Source: Rhodanobacter sp. A1T4
GTDB lineage: Bacteria; Pseudomonadota; Gammaproteobacteria; Xanthomonadales; Rhodanobacteraceae
Direction: 5' to 3'
Assembly (NCBI RefSeq): GCF_014207185.1
Contig: NZ_JACHCP010000001.1
Location: forward strand, 1 to 64,000
DNA length: 64,000 bases
Part shown: positions 1 through 8,330 of the stretch, piece by piece
How the letters are laid out: every line of letters starts with the position of its first letter
Numbering within the stretch: the first letter of the stretch is position 1
Program-made: the position numbers and the translations under genes
Notes under the pieces: generated by a model
Database searches by the model: none
Told to the model about the DNA's origin: nothing
Seen by the model: the letters and a program-made list of their open reading frames with translations, nothing else

Positions 1-24
1 AACACCTTCGACGAATCGCTTCAT
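1..24 (-). mobile_element. 5' end of a possible IS1182-type transposase (partial)
   Basis: The first 24 bases read on the minus strand as ATG plus seven codons, MKRFVEGV, and run off the window. From memory, many IS1182-family transposases begin with MKRF(I/V)EG followed by DRTQ. Eight residues are too few for a firm call. The following bases (25-120) would be the end of the element, but no terminal inverted repeat can be tested because the other end is outside the window. Confidence 0.35.
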
Positions 25-277
25 GCCCGAATCCACTCACCAAGTCAGGTTAGGATAGCGACACCATGTGGCTAGTTGTTTTCACACAGCCTCGGTCGAA
101 AGCGGACCTTACACTCTATGGATATCGTTTACCCCAAACGACCTCTCGCCTCCGTCGTAGTTCGCGTTATCGAGCTGCACAGCCTCATCCCAGACAGATG
201 AGGAGCCAGGAATGGGCCTGTCCATTTACTGTGCGGCCCACTTGCTGCCGCCGCTCGGTCTAAGACACACTTCGTGA

Positions 278-1162
278 ATGAACGACAAGCTGCTGGCGCT
301 CCGACTTTTCGTGCGCGTTGCGCGCACGGGAAGCTTCTCTGCTGCGGCGCGAGAACTTGACCTTTCACAGCCGTCAGTATCGCGGATCATTGCGGCGTTG
401 GAGGAAGACGTTGGCGCGGCCTTGGTTACCCGCACGACGCGCGCTGTCGCGCTGACTGACGTGGGCAACGACTACCTGACTCGTGTCGAAGCGATCCTGT
501 CGTCGCTTGAAGAAGCTGATCACACTGCTCGTGGATCGCAGGAACTTCGCGGGTCATTACGTGTTGCCATGCCTGCAAGCTTTGGCGTGCGCGAAATCAT
601 CCCCCTGATGCCGGGCTTTCTTGCGCGCCATCCTTCGCTAAACGTCAGCTTATTGATGAGCGATCAACGGCAAGACACCATCAAGGAAGGTGCCGATGTC
701 GCACTTCGACTCGGTGACTTGGACGATTCGAGTGCCACCGCACGCGTCATCGGTCGGACGCAGCGGTTAATTGCGGCGTCGCCGCGTTATCTAGAGGAGA
801 AGGGCACGCCCGAGGCGCCCGAAAACTTGGCCGTCCATACGGCTATCGTCGGGCCTGCCGGGACGAGCTCCGGAACATGGTCCTTTCAGAAGGATGGTCA
901 AAGCGTATCGACCCGCATCAATTGTCGCCTGACTGTTTCCTACAACGAGGCCGCAGTAGCCGCCGCTGTCGCGGGAATCGGCGTCGTGAATACATCTCTG
1001 TGGGGCTGTCGCGCCGAACTCGCCAGCGGCGCGCTGATTCGGCTGCTTCCCGACTGGAAGATCGGTGAGGTCGAAGCCCACGGCCTGTTCACCCCAGGCC
1101 GACGACCTAAGCCCTCGGCACGCGCGCTGGTCGAGTATCTGATCGCGGAGCTTGGTCGCTAG
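278..1162 (+). CDS. LysR family transcriptional regulator
   Basis: This 294-residue protein has the normal LysR length and layout. An N-terminal winged helix-turn-helix (residues about 4-62, LRLFVRVARTGSFSAAARELDLSQPSVSRIIAALE) is followed by a substrate-binding domain of the PBP2 type. It would act in the cytoplasm as an effector-responsive DNA-binding regulator. The ATG follows a 250-base gene-free leader. The nearest genes are a convergent small monooxygenase and a co-directional SDR, and the regulator probably controls one of them. The effector is unknown. Confidence 0.92.
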   Translation: MNDKLLALRLFVRVARTGSFSAAARELDLSQPSVSRIIAALEEDVGAALVTRTTRAVALTDVGNDYLTRVEAILSSLEEADHTARGSQELRGSLRVAMPASFGVREIIPLMPGFLARHPSLNVSLLMSDQRQDTIKEGADVALRLGDLDDSSATARVIGRTQRLIAASPRYLEEKGTPEAPENLAVHTAIVGPAGTSSGTWSFQKDGQSVSTRINCRLTVSYNEAAVAAAVAGIGVVNTSLWGCRAELASGALIRLLPDWKIGEVEAHGLFTPGRRPKPSARALVEYLIAELGR

Positions 1163-1268
1163 GCTTGGAGCTTACGCCGCGCACCTGTGGCGCCTCGATC
1201 GAAGCATGCCGCGAATGCGTCCATGCATCGGTTGAATGTTCGCATCGACGCGGCTCGCCGTCGGTCTG

Positions 1269-1571
1269 TCAGCCAGGCAATTTCGCCGCGAGCAGATCGA
1301 TCTTCTCAATGTTCGGTGGGGTGCTGAGCAAGGCAGCTGCGTTGGCCATCAATGCAGCCGCGATCGGGCCTCGCAGGTGGGCTTGACGACCTTCCTCGTC
1401 CGCAAAGGCGTCGAAAACGCCAAACGTCGAAGGGCCAAACTGCAACGCAAACCAAGCGACGGTGCCCAACTCGGCATTGGCGAGCGGCAGCGCGCTGGCC
1501 AGGAAGGCGGCGACGGCGGCCTCTTGGCCTGGCTTGGCTTCGAGGCGGACAAACAGGGCAAATTTGGTCAT
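1269..1571 (-). CDS. Antibiotic biosynthesis monooxygenase (ABM) domain protein
   Basis: This 100-residue single-domain protein has the ABM/YgiN pattern: it begins TKFALFVRLEAKPGQEAAVAAFL and carries a later beta strand FGVFDAFADEEGRQAHL. Family members form dimeric ferredoxin-like barrels and often oxidise quinols or polyketide aromatics without a cofactor. The substrate cannot be read from sequence. It sits between a LysR gene and an SDR gene, on the opposite strand to both, and a purine-rich AAGAGAAG lies upstream of the ATG. A second ABM gene is at 23.5 kb. Confidence 0.8.
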   Translation of the reverse strand: MTKFALFVRLEAKPGQEAAVAAFLASALPLANAELGTVAWFALQFGPSTFGVFDAFADEEGRQAHLRGPIAAALMANAAALLSTPPNIEKIDLLAAKLPG

Positions 1572-1816
1572 GGAATGCTTCTCTTGAAGTGAAGGTCACG
1601 GCTCTGCGCATCCGTGGTCGTAGGGCTTGCTCCGATGTGGACGATTCGTCCCTCTATCGACGGCCCAATGTTTGACATGTTCGCTCAGTTTGAGAGCGGG
1701 GAGCCATTCATTTGACGAATAAGTCTTAGTTGTCGACGCAGCTACTCACGCGTCCATCGATCGACGACAGTCCATCCAGACGCCACTGCGGCGCCGTCAA
1801 TTCAGGACACAAATCC

Positions 1817-2566
1817 ATGACTTCACTTACTGGCAAAGTCGCCATTGTTACAGGCGCATCCAAAGGCATCGGTGCTGGAATCGCAAAGCTATTCGCCAAG
1901 TCCGGCGCCTCGGTCGTCGTGAACTACTCGACCAGCAAGGAAGCAGCGAATGCCCTGGTTGCCGAGATCAAGAGTTCCGGTGGCAAGGCTGTGGCCATCC
2001 ACGCCGACTTCTCGAAGACCGCCGATATCCAGCGACTGTTTGAAGAGTCGAAGCACGCTTTTGGCGCACTCGACATCCTGGTGAACAACGCGGGCGTCTT
2101 CGCCTTCGCCCCCCTTCAGGACTCTACAGAGCAGGAATTCCACCGTGAGTTCAGCACGAACGTGCTCGGCTTAATCACCGCGACACAAGAGGCGGCGAAG
2201 TACTTCGGCCCGAACGGCGGCAGCATCATCAATATCAGTTCCATCGCCAGCGTCGGCTACATGCCCAACTCGGTGATCTACGCGGCATCCAAGAGCGCTG
2301 TCGACTCCGTCACGCGCGTGACCTCGGTCGAACTGGCGCCGAAGAAGATCCGCGTCAACAGCATCGCGCCGGGGGCCACCATCACCGAAGGCATTGCGGC
2401 TCTGGGTTGGCCGCAGGAGGTCGTCGAAGCCGTCGTTGCAACGATCCCGTTCGGTCGGCCGGGCACGCCGGAAGACATCGCTCGCGTGGCGCTGTTCCTG
2501 GCATCCGATGATTCGGCCTGGGTGACCGGCGAACGGATCACGGCTTCTGGTGGTCAGCGCGCTTGA
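1817..2566 (+). CDS. Short-chain dehydrogenase/reductase (classical SDR)
   Basis: This is a 249-residue classical SDR, a cytosolic NAD(P)(H)-dependent oxidoreductase. The cofactor motif TGASKGIG is at residues 12-19, NNAG at about 90-93, and the catalytic Ser142, Tyr155 and Lys159 are present (SSIASVGYMPNSVIYAASK). The ATG at 1817 was chosen because it gives the standard SDR N-terminus (MTSLTGKVAIVTGAS). A TTG 87 bases upstream would add an unrelated tail. The substrate is unknown. A cofactor preference for NADP is possible but not determined. Confidence 0.92.
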   Translation: MTSLTGKVAIVTGASKGIGAGIAKLFAKSGASVVVNYSTSKEAANALVAEIKSSGGKAVAIHADFSKTADIQRLFEESKHAFGALDILVNNAGVFAFAPLQDSTEQEFHREFSTNVLGLITATQEAAKYFGPNGGSIINISSIASVGYMPNSVIYAASKSAVDSVTRVTSVELAPKKIRVNSIAPGATITEGIAALGWPQEVVEAVVATIPFGRPGTPEDIARVALFLASDDSAWVTGERITASGGQRA

Positions 2567-2777
2567 TCGGCCTCCGTTCCAACGGTTGCTGTAGGTAATC
2601 GCTGGGACGCGTCCTTTTATCGCCGCCGTTTGATCTGCCGCCAAAGACACGCTCCCGGAGGTCACGGCACGCACGCGTTAGCGAAGTAGCAGAGTAGCCA
2701 TCTATATGGTCACGTCCGCTTCGTCGATAGCGGACATTCCCAACTTGCTGGGTCGGCTTCGCTGCGGCGACGGCCTC

Positions 2778-4163
2778 TTAGCGTTTTGTACTGATCTTCT
2801 TCGCGTGCTTTTGCTCATACATCATCGCGTCAGCGCGCGCGACAAGCTCAGCGAAAGACTCACTACCGAACACGTCGCTGCTCGCTTCGCCAACACTGAA
2901 ACTGATCAAATATCGCTTACCTTCACCAGAGGAATTGATGGTCTCAGCAGCTTCGAAAATACGCGCCAACGCAATTTGCGTGCTTGCACTATCACTCGCC
3001 GTGATCACTGCAAATTCATCGCCGCCGACTCGCGCCACGATGTCGGCCCCACGAAAATTCGCGCTAAGAAGTGCCGCCACATCTCGAACAAACTGCGAGC
3101 CAACATCATGCCCCAAGCTATCATTGACGTGTTTCAGGCCGTCCAGATCGAAGAACAGCACCGTCAGTGCACTGCGGGACCGTCGCGACTCGCGGAGCGC
3201 TTGCTCGCCGAGCAGGCTGAATCCACGTTGGTTAAGAACGCCGGTAAGCTCGTCGGTGAGCGACATCTCACGAAGATCGCGCTCCAAATCATTGATGCGC
3301 CAGGCCATCACCGCCACCGTCGCAAACAGAACTATCGAAGTAACAGCTGCGATGAGGGCCGCAGCATAGGGCTCAGAGAGCCATCCTACCAAGGTTGTGT
3401 ACGCACCACCGAGCACCAACAGAAACGGAAGCAGAAGCGCAAAAAGCAATACAGCCCGAGCGATCCGGCTACCGATTCCCATACCAACAAATACAGAAAA
3501 GTAGCCGTACTCAGCACGACGCCCGACCGCTACGAAGGCCAGCATGACCATGGACAGCAGCGTCTGCGGTGATGTAAGCGTGTGTGTTGACTGACCGAAT
3601 AACCGCGCTGCGCCGAAGCAATAGCCAGCGAGGATGACCAATGTTAAGGCCACAAACCCCATAGTCAGGGCATCAACGACAGTAGACAACGCACTCTTGC
3701 GTGCGCGAGCAAAGACCAACGACAGGCCAAGTAGCGAGAGATACGCCGCCGTTTGCAGTGACATGCGGCCAGGCATATCTGACGCTGCATCTGATGCAAG
3801 TAACGTGTCCAGACCCGTGATTCGTCCAGTCACATGCTCGAAAAGGGCTGAGCCAGCTAAGACCACCAACACTATCGCGAGTACACGACTAAGCCACAAT
3901 TGCCACTCGCTTCGTTTAGTGCGAGACAGGGCGAGGCTCCCACATCCCAAGAGCATGCAAGATGCCGTATTCACCTTCATCAAAGACCAGCCATCCGGCA
4001 ACCACGCGCCTAAGCCCCTGACCAGCCAGCCACAGAATATCGTTGCAGCGATGATCGCCACTACGCCTAGGCAAATCGCTTGTATAGCGGACAGCCGCTC
4101 AATCAACTCCAAGTCTGGCTGACTCGATGAAAGCTTCAGTTGACTGTTAGCGGGCATGCCCAT
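2778..4163 (-). CDS. Membrane-anchored diguanylate cyclase (GGDEF)
   Basis: This 461-residue inner-membrane protein has about eight hydrophobic segments (residues about 28-290) followed by a GGDEF domain (about 300-455). It makes the second messenger c-di-GMP from two GTP. The active-site GGDEF is intact at 380-384, and an RxxD product-inhibition site (RGAD, 371-374) lies exactly five residues upstream, so feedback control is expected. The N-terminal membrane region probably senses a signal; its family was not recognised. The ATG at 4163 was preferred over an upstream start that adds 49 basic, low-quality residues. It lies downstream of the lasso genes on the same strand, separated by about 350 bases. 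Confidence 0.92.
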   Translation of the reverse strand: MGMPANSQLKLSSSQPDLELIERLSAIQAICLGVVAIIAATIFCGWLVRGLGAWLPDGWSLMKVNTASCMLLGCGSLALSRTKRSEWQLWLSRVLAIVLVVLAGSALFEHVTGRITGLDTLLASDAASDMPGRMSLQTAAYLSLLGLSLVFARARKSALSTVVDALTMGFVALTLVILAGYCFGAARLFGQSTHTLTSPQTLLSMVMLAFVAVGRRAEYGYFSVFVGMGIGSRIARAVLLFALLLPFLLVLGGAYTTLVGWLSEPYAAALIAAVTSIVLFATVAVMAWRINDLERDLREMSLTDELTGVLNQRGFSLLGEQALRESRRSRSALTVLFFDLDGLKHVNDSLGHDVGSQFVRDVAALLSANFRGADIVARVGGDEFAVITASDSASTQIALARIFEAAETINSSGEGKRYLISFSVGEASSDVFGSESFAELVARADAMMYEQKHAKKISTKR

Positions 4164-4510
4164 AGGGTGCTGTAGAAGCGCCCGTTCCAGCAAGATAAAT
4201 ACATAGCTGCGCTGCGTGAAACCAATTGGATGAATGCTTTGCTTTGGTTGTAACCAACCGTGATGTACCGTGATGCTGGCACGTCGTCGCCTCCGCGCCA
4301 GAACGCGCATAGCGTCGGCAACGTGCTAAACGTAGAGACTGATCGCTGAAATGTCCGTTGTGGGTCGGCTGCTGCCGGTCAGCGGCGACATACGACTGAT
4401 CATGCTGGTTGGCGAGGTGATCATCGATCATCGGCCGTGTGATGCGTTCGGTGCGGCACACCCAAAGTGGGCATGACGGCGCGCGCTCCGTGATGTGGGC
4501 AATGCGCCCT
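4164..4510. other. Gene-free stretch between lasso C gene and GGDEF gene
   Basis: About 350 bases without a convincing coding region on either strand. It was checked for a lasso exporter, isopeptidase or second precursor, and none was found. No strong intrinsic terminator was seen. The promoter of the GGDEF gene probably lies here. Confidence 0.5.
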
Positions 4511-6238
4511 TCAGGACTGATGGCGGATCCAGTTCTCGATGGCGCACAGGTCGAATATGCGCATGAACCTGTCGTCTCTGGCGGCCAGGTCGCGGTCGAA
4601 GAACTGCCGCAACGCGTTGCAGTCGAGTAGCCCGTGCGCTTCGAGGTGACCCGTCAGCAGATAATCCCGGAGTCGACTCTTGTTCCGGCGATAGAACGCG
4701 CCGGCGTAGTTCATGAAGGTTCCTTTGCTGCGGCGGTGCAGGATGTCGGGAGGCAGAATGTCCGCAAACGCGTCGCGCGCGACAGCGCGATTTCGACCCT
4801 CCGCGATCCACATCCAGCTGGGCACCTTCAGGCAGGCTTCCATCACGGGCTGGGACAGCAGCGGCATGCGCATTTGCCACTTCGCACCGCGCGCCAGTCC
4901 ATCCCGGAAGACCTGGGTGCCGGCGAGATCGACGATGCGTTCACGGTCGCCACACAGCGCGTTGTCGGGCGCATCGAACCACGGGTGGGGTTCCAGCGTG
5001 GCCTGCGCGCAGGCGGCAGACAGAAACGACGTATCCGGCTTGCGCGGTGGCTTGGCTAAGGCGAGCCGTTTCCGCAGAGCCAACCTTCCGGCTTTCCAGA
5101 ACGTGCATTGGTGGAGTTCGGCGAGATCGCGAATGGCATGGATGCCCGCGATCGTTCCGCACTCGCGGAAGGCGTCCGCAGCCGGTGCCGCGGTTCGGGT
5201 GTAGCAGAAGACGGTATCGCCGCCACCGCCGGAGAAGAAGCTGTTGATGCCAAGCGGCGTGCCGATCGCCTCGTTCAGTTCATTGGCTGCGTGTTGCAGA
5301 AACCAGGTGCTGGGCGCGACCGCGTGCGGCGGCGGCTGAAAATCGAGATGCGTTTCATCGAAGCCGAGTTTTTCGATGTGAAGCTCAACACCGAGCAGAT
5401 CCGCCATCGACGATGCGTACCGCCGCTCGTCGGCGCCGGGCACGGGCGTGACCAGATTGCAGCACGCCACGCGCGCTTTCGCATCGCGCAGGCAAGCGGC
5501 CACGATGGAGGAGTCCAATCCGCCGGACAATTCGAGCAGAAGGGATCGATCCGTCTCTGCCCAGCGCTTCACCGTGGACGACACGGCACGCCGAACGTCG
5601 GCCTGCGCTTCGCGCCGATCGCGGTGTCTATGCGGTGGAGCGACGAAGGACCATGGCGACCATGCTTGTTCTATCGAATATTTGCTTCCGTGTATATGCA
5701 GTTCGCAACCCGGTAGCAGTTCGCGCAACCCGGAAAGACCGGTAGCACCGGCCTTATAGTGCGGGTAAACCACGTTGTTCCGGATGAAGTCCCAGTCGAT
5801 CTCCCTGCGGTAAAGGCCCGATCGCGCCGCGATCGAAATGTCGGCGGTGATGAAGCGCTCGCGCAGCGAGTAGACGCAGTCGACACCACCGGACGGGTCG
5901 CGCATAGCTGTCGCAGCATCCGAATCGTGTTCCGGCGGAAGCAGCAGCAGGTATTCGCCCCAGAACCGGTCGATGAGGTACTCGACGAGATTGTGTCGGG
6001 AGCGAAGGCTGGCGAGATCCATGGTTCCACATGCAGCGCTTTGCTCGCGCGGGAAGACGTGGCCGATAAGCGCGCCGCCGGATGCCAGAGGGAGAACGGG
6101 CGTGTCCTCGGCGGTATAGAGGTCGATGTTTCCTAAAGTCAGCCGGTGCGGAAGGCCGAGCTGGCGAAGCGTTTCATCGATTTGGCCATCGCGACCGTTG
6201 CGGCCGTGTCCGTCGAGCAAGGCGATGTATCGGTACAT
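4511..6238 (-). CDS. Lasso peptide macrolactam cyclase (asparagine synthetase-like C protein)
   Basis: This 575-residue protein resembles asparagine synthetase B and fits the lasso 'C' protein, which adenylates the side chain of an acidic core residue so that the core N-terminus can attack it and close the ring. The PP-loop ATP site SGGLDSS is at residues 238-244. A second ATP-site element, SFFSGGGGDTVF, lies further on. The N-terminal amidotransferase-like part starts MYRY and lacks the Cys2 nucleophile of true glutaminases, as expected for a cyclase. The ATG overlaps the stop of the B gene (TGATG), so translation is probably coupled. A GTG one codon upstream is possible. Standalone asparagine synthetase is unlikely given the neighbours. 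Confidence 0.92.
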   Translation of the reverse strand: MYRYIALLDGHGRNGRDGQIDETLRQLGLPHRLTLGNIDLYTAEDTPVLPLASGGALIGHVFPREQSAACGTMDLASLRSRHNLVEYLIDRFWGEYLLLLPPEHDSDAATAMRDPSGGVDCVYSLRERFITADISIAARSGLYRREIDWDFIRNNVVYPHYKAGATGLSGLRELLPGCELHIHGSKYSIEQAWSPWSFVAPPHRHRDRREAQADVRRAVSSTVKRWAETDRSLLLELSGGLDSSIVAACLRDAKARVACCNLVTPVPGADERRYASSMADLLGVELHIEKLGFDETHLDFQPPPHAVAPSTWFLQHAANELNEAIGTPLGINSFFSGGGGDTVFCYTRTAAPAADAFRECGTIAGIHAIRDLAELHQCTFWKAGRLALRKRLALAKPPRKPDTSFLSAACAQATLEPHPWFDAPDNALCGDRERIVDLAGTQVFRDGLARGAKWQMRMPLLSQPVMEACLKVPSWMWIAEGRNRAVARDAFADILPPDILHRRSKGTFMNYAGAFYRRNKSRLRDYLLTGHLEAHGLLDCNALRQFFDRDLAARDDRFMRIFDLCAIENWIRHQS

Positions 6239-6915
6239 CACACGACTCGTATCGGCGTGTGCGAGGCGACATTGCCGACGGTGTCGTTCAACACGAGGTC
6301 GTCCACCTGCACCCAGCAGTGGGCGGAGAACGAATCGAGGGCGATGCCGAAGACGATATGCGCGTGGATGCGTCGTCTAAGCAGAAATCGTGTCATCGCG
6401 ATGGCGTCGAGCAGGCAGCGCATCTCGATCGGCACGTAGAGTCGCGCACGGCGAAATACGGCGGCTGCGTCGGCGCGGCGCGGCTCCGACATGTCTGCAT
6501 GTGGTTCGATTTGCGCTGTTTGGAGATGTCTTTCGGCGGTAAGACTATCGAGTATGTGCTTGAGCGTAGAGAGCTTCATAGCGACGCGCGTGCGCAGCAC
6601 GATGGCAAAGACCTCCATCAGTTCGACGACGCGAAGATGCCGCAGCGGCTGCGGTGCTTCCACCGCACTGCGAGCAGCGGGTTCGATGTTTGGACGGCTA
6701 CGGATTGCCGTATCCGTTCGTTCGACCAATAGGGCGCGTTCGACCAATGCGTTTATCTCCGACTGCGCGCATTCGACCCCATCGAGGTAGGCGGTCAAGG
6801 CTTGCTCCAGCGAGCGGGGAAGTTGGAAGTACCGATCGCTGCCGATATCCAGAAAAACCAGTCGTTGATCGATACGGCAGTACGAGAGATCGTCACGCAG
6901 TACATAGCGGGTCAT
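6238..6915 (-). CDS. Lasso peptide B protein: leader-binding domain fused to transglutaminase-like leader peptidase
   Basis: This 225-residue protein has two parts. Residues 1-80 look like the PqqD-like RiPP recognition element that binds the leader peptide. Residues about 95-225 are the transglutaminase-like cysteine protease that removes the leader. The catalytic triad is readable as Cys167 (IEMRCLLDA), His199 (FSAHCWVQ) and Asp211 (LVLND). The spacing of 32 and 12 residues matches, from memory, McjB. It works with the C protein in the cytoplasm. Its stop overlaps the start of C by one base. A terminator-like hairpin separates it from the precursor gene. It is fused, as in most proteobacterial loci, not split into B1 and B2. 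Confidence 0.93.
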   Translation of the reverse strand: MTRYVLRDDLSYCRIDQRLVFLDIGSDRYFQLPRSLEQALTAYLDGVECAQSEINALVERALLVERTDTAIRSRPNIEPAARSAVEAPQPLRHLRVVELMEVFAIVLRTRVAMKLSTLKHILDSLTAERHLQTAQIEPHADMSEPRRADAAAVFRRARLYVPIEMRCLLDAIAMTRFLLRRRIHAHIVFGIALDSFSAHCWVQVDDLVLNDTVGNVASHTPIRVV

Positions 6916-6930
6916 GTCCGTATTCCCATA

Positions 6931-6960
6931 GAAAAGGGACGCGCCCGTTGGACGCGTCCC
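6931..6960 (-). terminator. Hairpin with short U-tract between lasso precursor and B gene (attenuator)
   Basis: On the minus strand an 8-bp GC-rich stem (GGGACGCG/CGCGTCCC, arms 6953-6960 and 6936-6943) with a 9-base loop is followed by TTTTC. It starts only seven bases after the precursor stop. It probably lets part of the transcription through, so the precursor is made in excess of the B and C enzymes, and it may also protect the short precursor mRNA. Confidence 0.75.
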
Positions 6961-6966
6961 TACGAC

Positions 6967-7104
6967 TTAGTCTTGCGAAATGCCCGCGGTGGTGAAGCCA
7001 CCGATCACCTCGTTCATCAGCGGGCCGCCTTGGGTCTCGACGCTGGCGACGCCGAGCTCGACGTCTTCCGGCGTGTCGGTGCGGATGTTCTCGTTCGTGT
7101 TCAT
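6967..7104 (-). CDS. Lasso peptide precursor, xanthomonin-like (A peptide)
   Basis: This 45-residue ORF directly precedes the B and C genes. A strong AGGAG (7111-7115) lies six bases from the ATG. The leader ends SVETQ, with the conserved Thr at position -2 from the cleavage site. The predicted core is GGPLMNEVIGGFTTAGISQD. Gly1 supplies the amine. Glu7 is the only acidic residue at positions 7-9, so a seven-residue Gly1-Glu7 macrolactam is predicted. From memory, the core follows the xanthomonin pattern GGPLxxExIGGF, including Ile9, which acts there as the plug below the ring. The C-terminal residues may be trimmed after threading. Target and activity are unknown. Confidence 0.92.
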   Translation of the reverse strand: MNTNENIRTDTPEDVELGVASVETQGGPLMNEVIGGFTTAGISQD

Positions 7105-7160
7105 GTCAGTCTCCTACGTTCACATCATGGCAGTTCCATGACGCGCGCAGCGTAGGTGTC

Positions 7161-7177
7161 GGCAATTTTCATTTGCC
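7161..7177. promoter_or_regulatory. Inverted repeat upstream of the lasso precursor (possible operator)
   Basis: GGCAA-N7-TTGCC, arms 7161-7165 and 7173-7177, lies 57 bases upstream of the precursor ATG in the only intergenic space between the GntR gene and the lasso genes. It is a reasonable binding site for the adjacent GntR regulator. The arms are short and binding is only inferred. Confidence 0.35.
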
Positions 7178-7321
7178 AATGATTATTGCGTTGTCATCCG
7201 GTGATTAACCCCGGAGTGTGACGGCGGTCGTGCTATGCCGCCTGCGCGGGCATCTTATCGGTCGACGGATGTTGCCGTTGCGCACGCAATGCGGATCGAT
7301 GGCGCGTAGCCAGCGTGCGAT

Positions 7322-7951
7322 CTAGTGGAGGTAATCGATGCGGTCGTTCAGTAAAGCCACGATGGTCGGCACGAGTTGCTTGCGGCGCTCGTGATAGTCG
7401 CGCAGTGCAGACTTCAAACTGGGGATATCGCGTGTCCGCCAATGCCGGTCCAGCTGCGAAAGCTCTTCGTCGGCGTGCTCGATCAATCCCTTTTTCGCCC
7501 GTCGTATCGGTGCCAGTCGGTCGTTGGCTCGTTTCACGGCATGGTGCAGCGACCAGTGAGTTGTCGCGCGGGCGATCGCATCGAACAGCTGCCACGTCAG
7601 CTTCACCAGATCGTCGTCGGCGGACGCGATCTCCAGCTTGGCGCTTGGCTGAAATGTCCGCGCCACACCGATATCGCAGGCCATCAACAACAGGCGCTCC
7701 ATCCAGTCGTAGAGGTCGCGCAGCGCGACTTCGGTGAGCAGCGGTACATGCAATCCGCTGCGTGCGTGATCGGCAATCAGGCCTTCACCGACGAGTCGAT
7801 ACAGCGCGAGCCGAACCGGCGTGGGGCTGGTGTTGAACTCTGCTGCAAGCCCCGACGGATCGATCCGCTGCCCAGGTGTATAGCGTCCCGATTGCAGAGC
7901 GCGTCTGACCTCTCCATACACAAATGCGCTCTTGGAATGGATTGCATCCAT
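7322..7951 (-). CDS. GntR family transcriptional regulator (FCD-type) next to lasso genes
   Basis: This 209-residue protein has an N-terminal GntR winged helix (residues about 7-70, FVYGEVRRALQSGRYTPGQRI then AAEFNTSPTPVRLALYRLVGEGL). The mostly helical C-terminal domain resembles FCD ligand-binding domains. The ATG at 7951 has AGGGAG upstream and gives a normal length; the longer frame adds 29 residues without a ribosome site. It lies on the same strand as the lasso genes, 217 bases upstream of the precursor. It is the best candidate for their regulator, but no experiment or conserved site proves it. Confidence 0.85.
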   Translation of the reverse strand: MDAIHSKSAFVYGEVRRALQSGRYTPGQRIDPSGLAAEFNTSPTPVRLALYRLVGEGLIADHARSGLHVPLLTEVALRDLYDWMERLLLMACDIGVARTFQPSAKLEIASADDDLVKLTWQLFDAIARATTHWSLHHAVKRANDRLAPIRRAKKGLIEHADEELSQLDRHWRTRDIPSLKSALRDYHERRKQLVPTIVALLNDRIDYLH

Positions 7952-8330
7952 AGCTGAACTCCCTGTCTGCTGATGATTGCTTCCCTGGGCCGGACAGTAC
8001 GAAAGATCGTCAGGCAAGGGACCGGGTTTCCGCTGCATGCGGCGTCAGGAAAAAACGCTCGAATAGGGCGACGAAGGGCGGAACCCTGGCATACGTAAAA
8101 TCTTACGGCGAAAGAATGCACTAAAACTGGTTCGGAGTCACTTTCTCGACGCGATAGCAAAAATCCGCTCTGCCCGGTTTAGAACGCAGGCCCTCGCGAT
8201 GTCCTCCGATATTGGCCGAGGCGTTAGAGCCCGATCCCCTATGATCTATGTCCATTGGGCTGCTACAGCTGCGGGGTCAGGTCAGGTGGGGGGATATTGA
8301 CCTGGCCGCACACCCGATCTTCGGAAATCC
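7952..8330. other. Intergenic region upstream of GntR and beta-lactamase genes
   Basis: About 380 bases between two divergently transcribed genes. No credible ORF, RNA gene or LysR/AmpR-type regulator was found. It must hold the promoters of both genes, but no clear -35/-10 pair could be picked by eye. Confidence 0.5.

Noticed and set aside
2706-3572. A 288-codon plus-strand frame over the GGDEF gene
   Set aside because: Antisense shadow of the catalytic domain. The minus strand shows an intact GGDEF and I-site.
4164-4510. Possible extra lasso gene after the cyclase
   Set aside because: All frames of both strands were read. There is no precursor-like ORF with a leader Thr at -2 and an acidic residue at core position 7-9, and no transporter or isopeptidase fragment.
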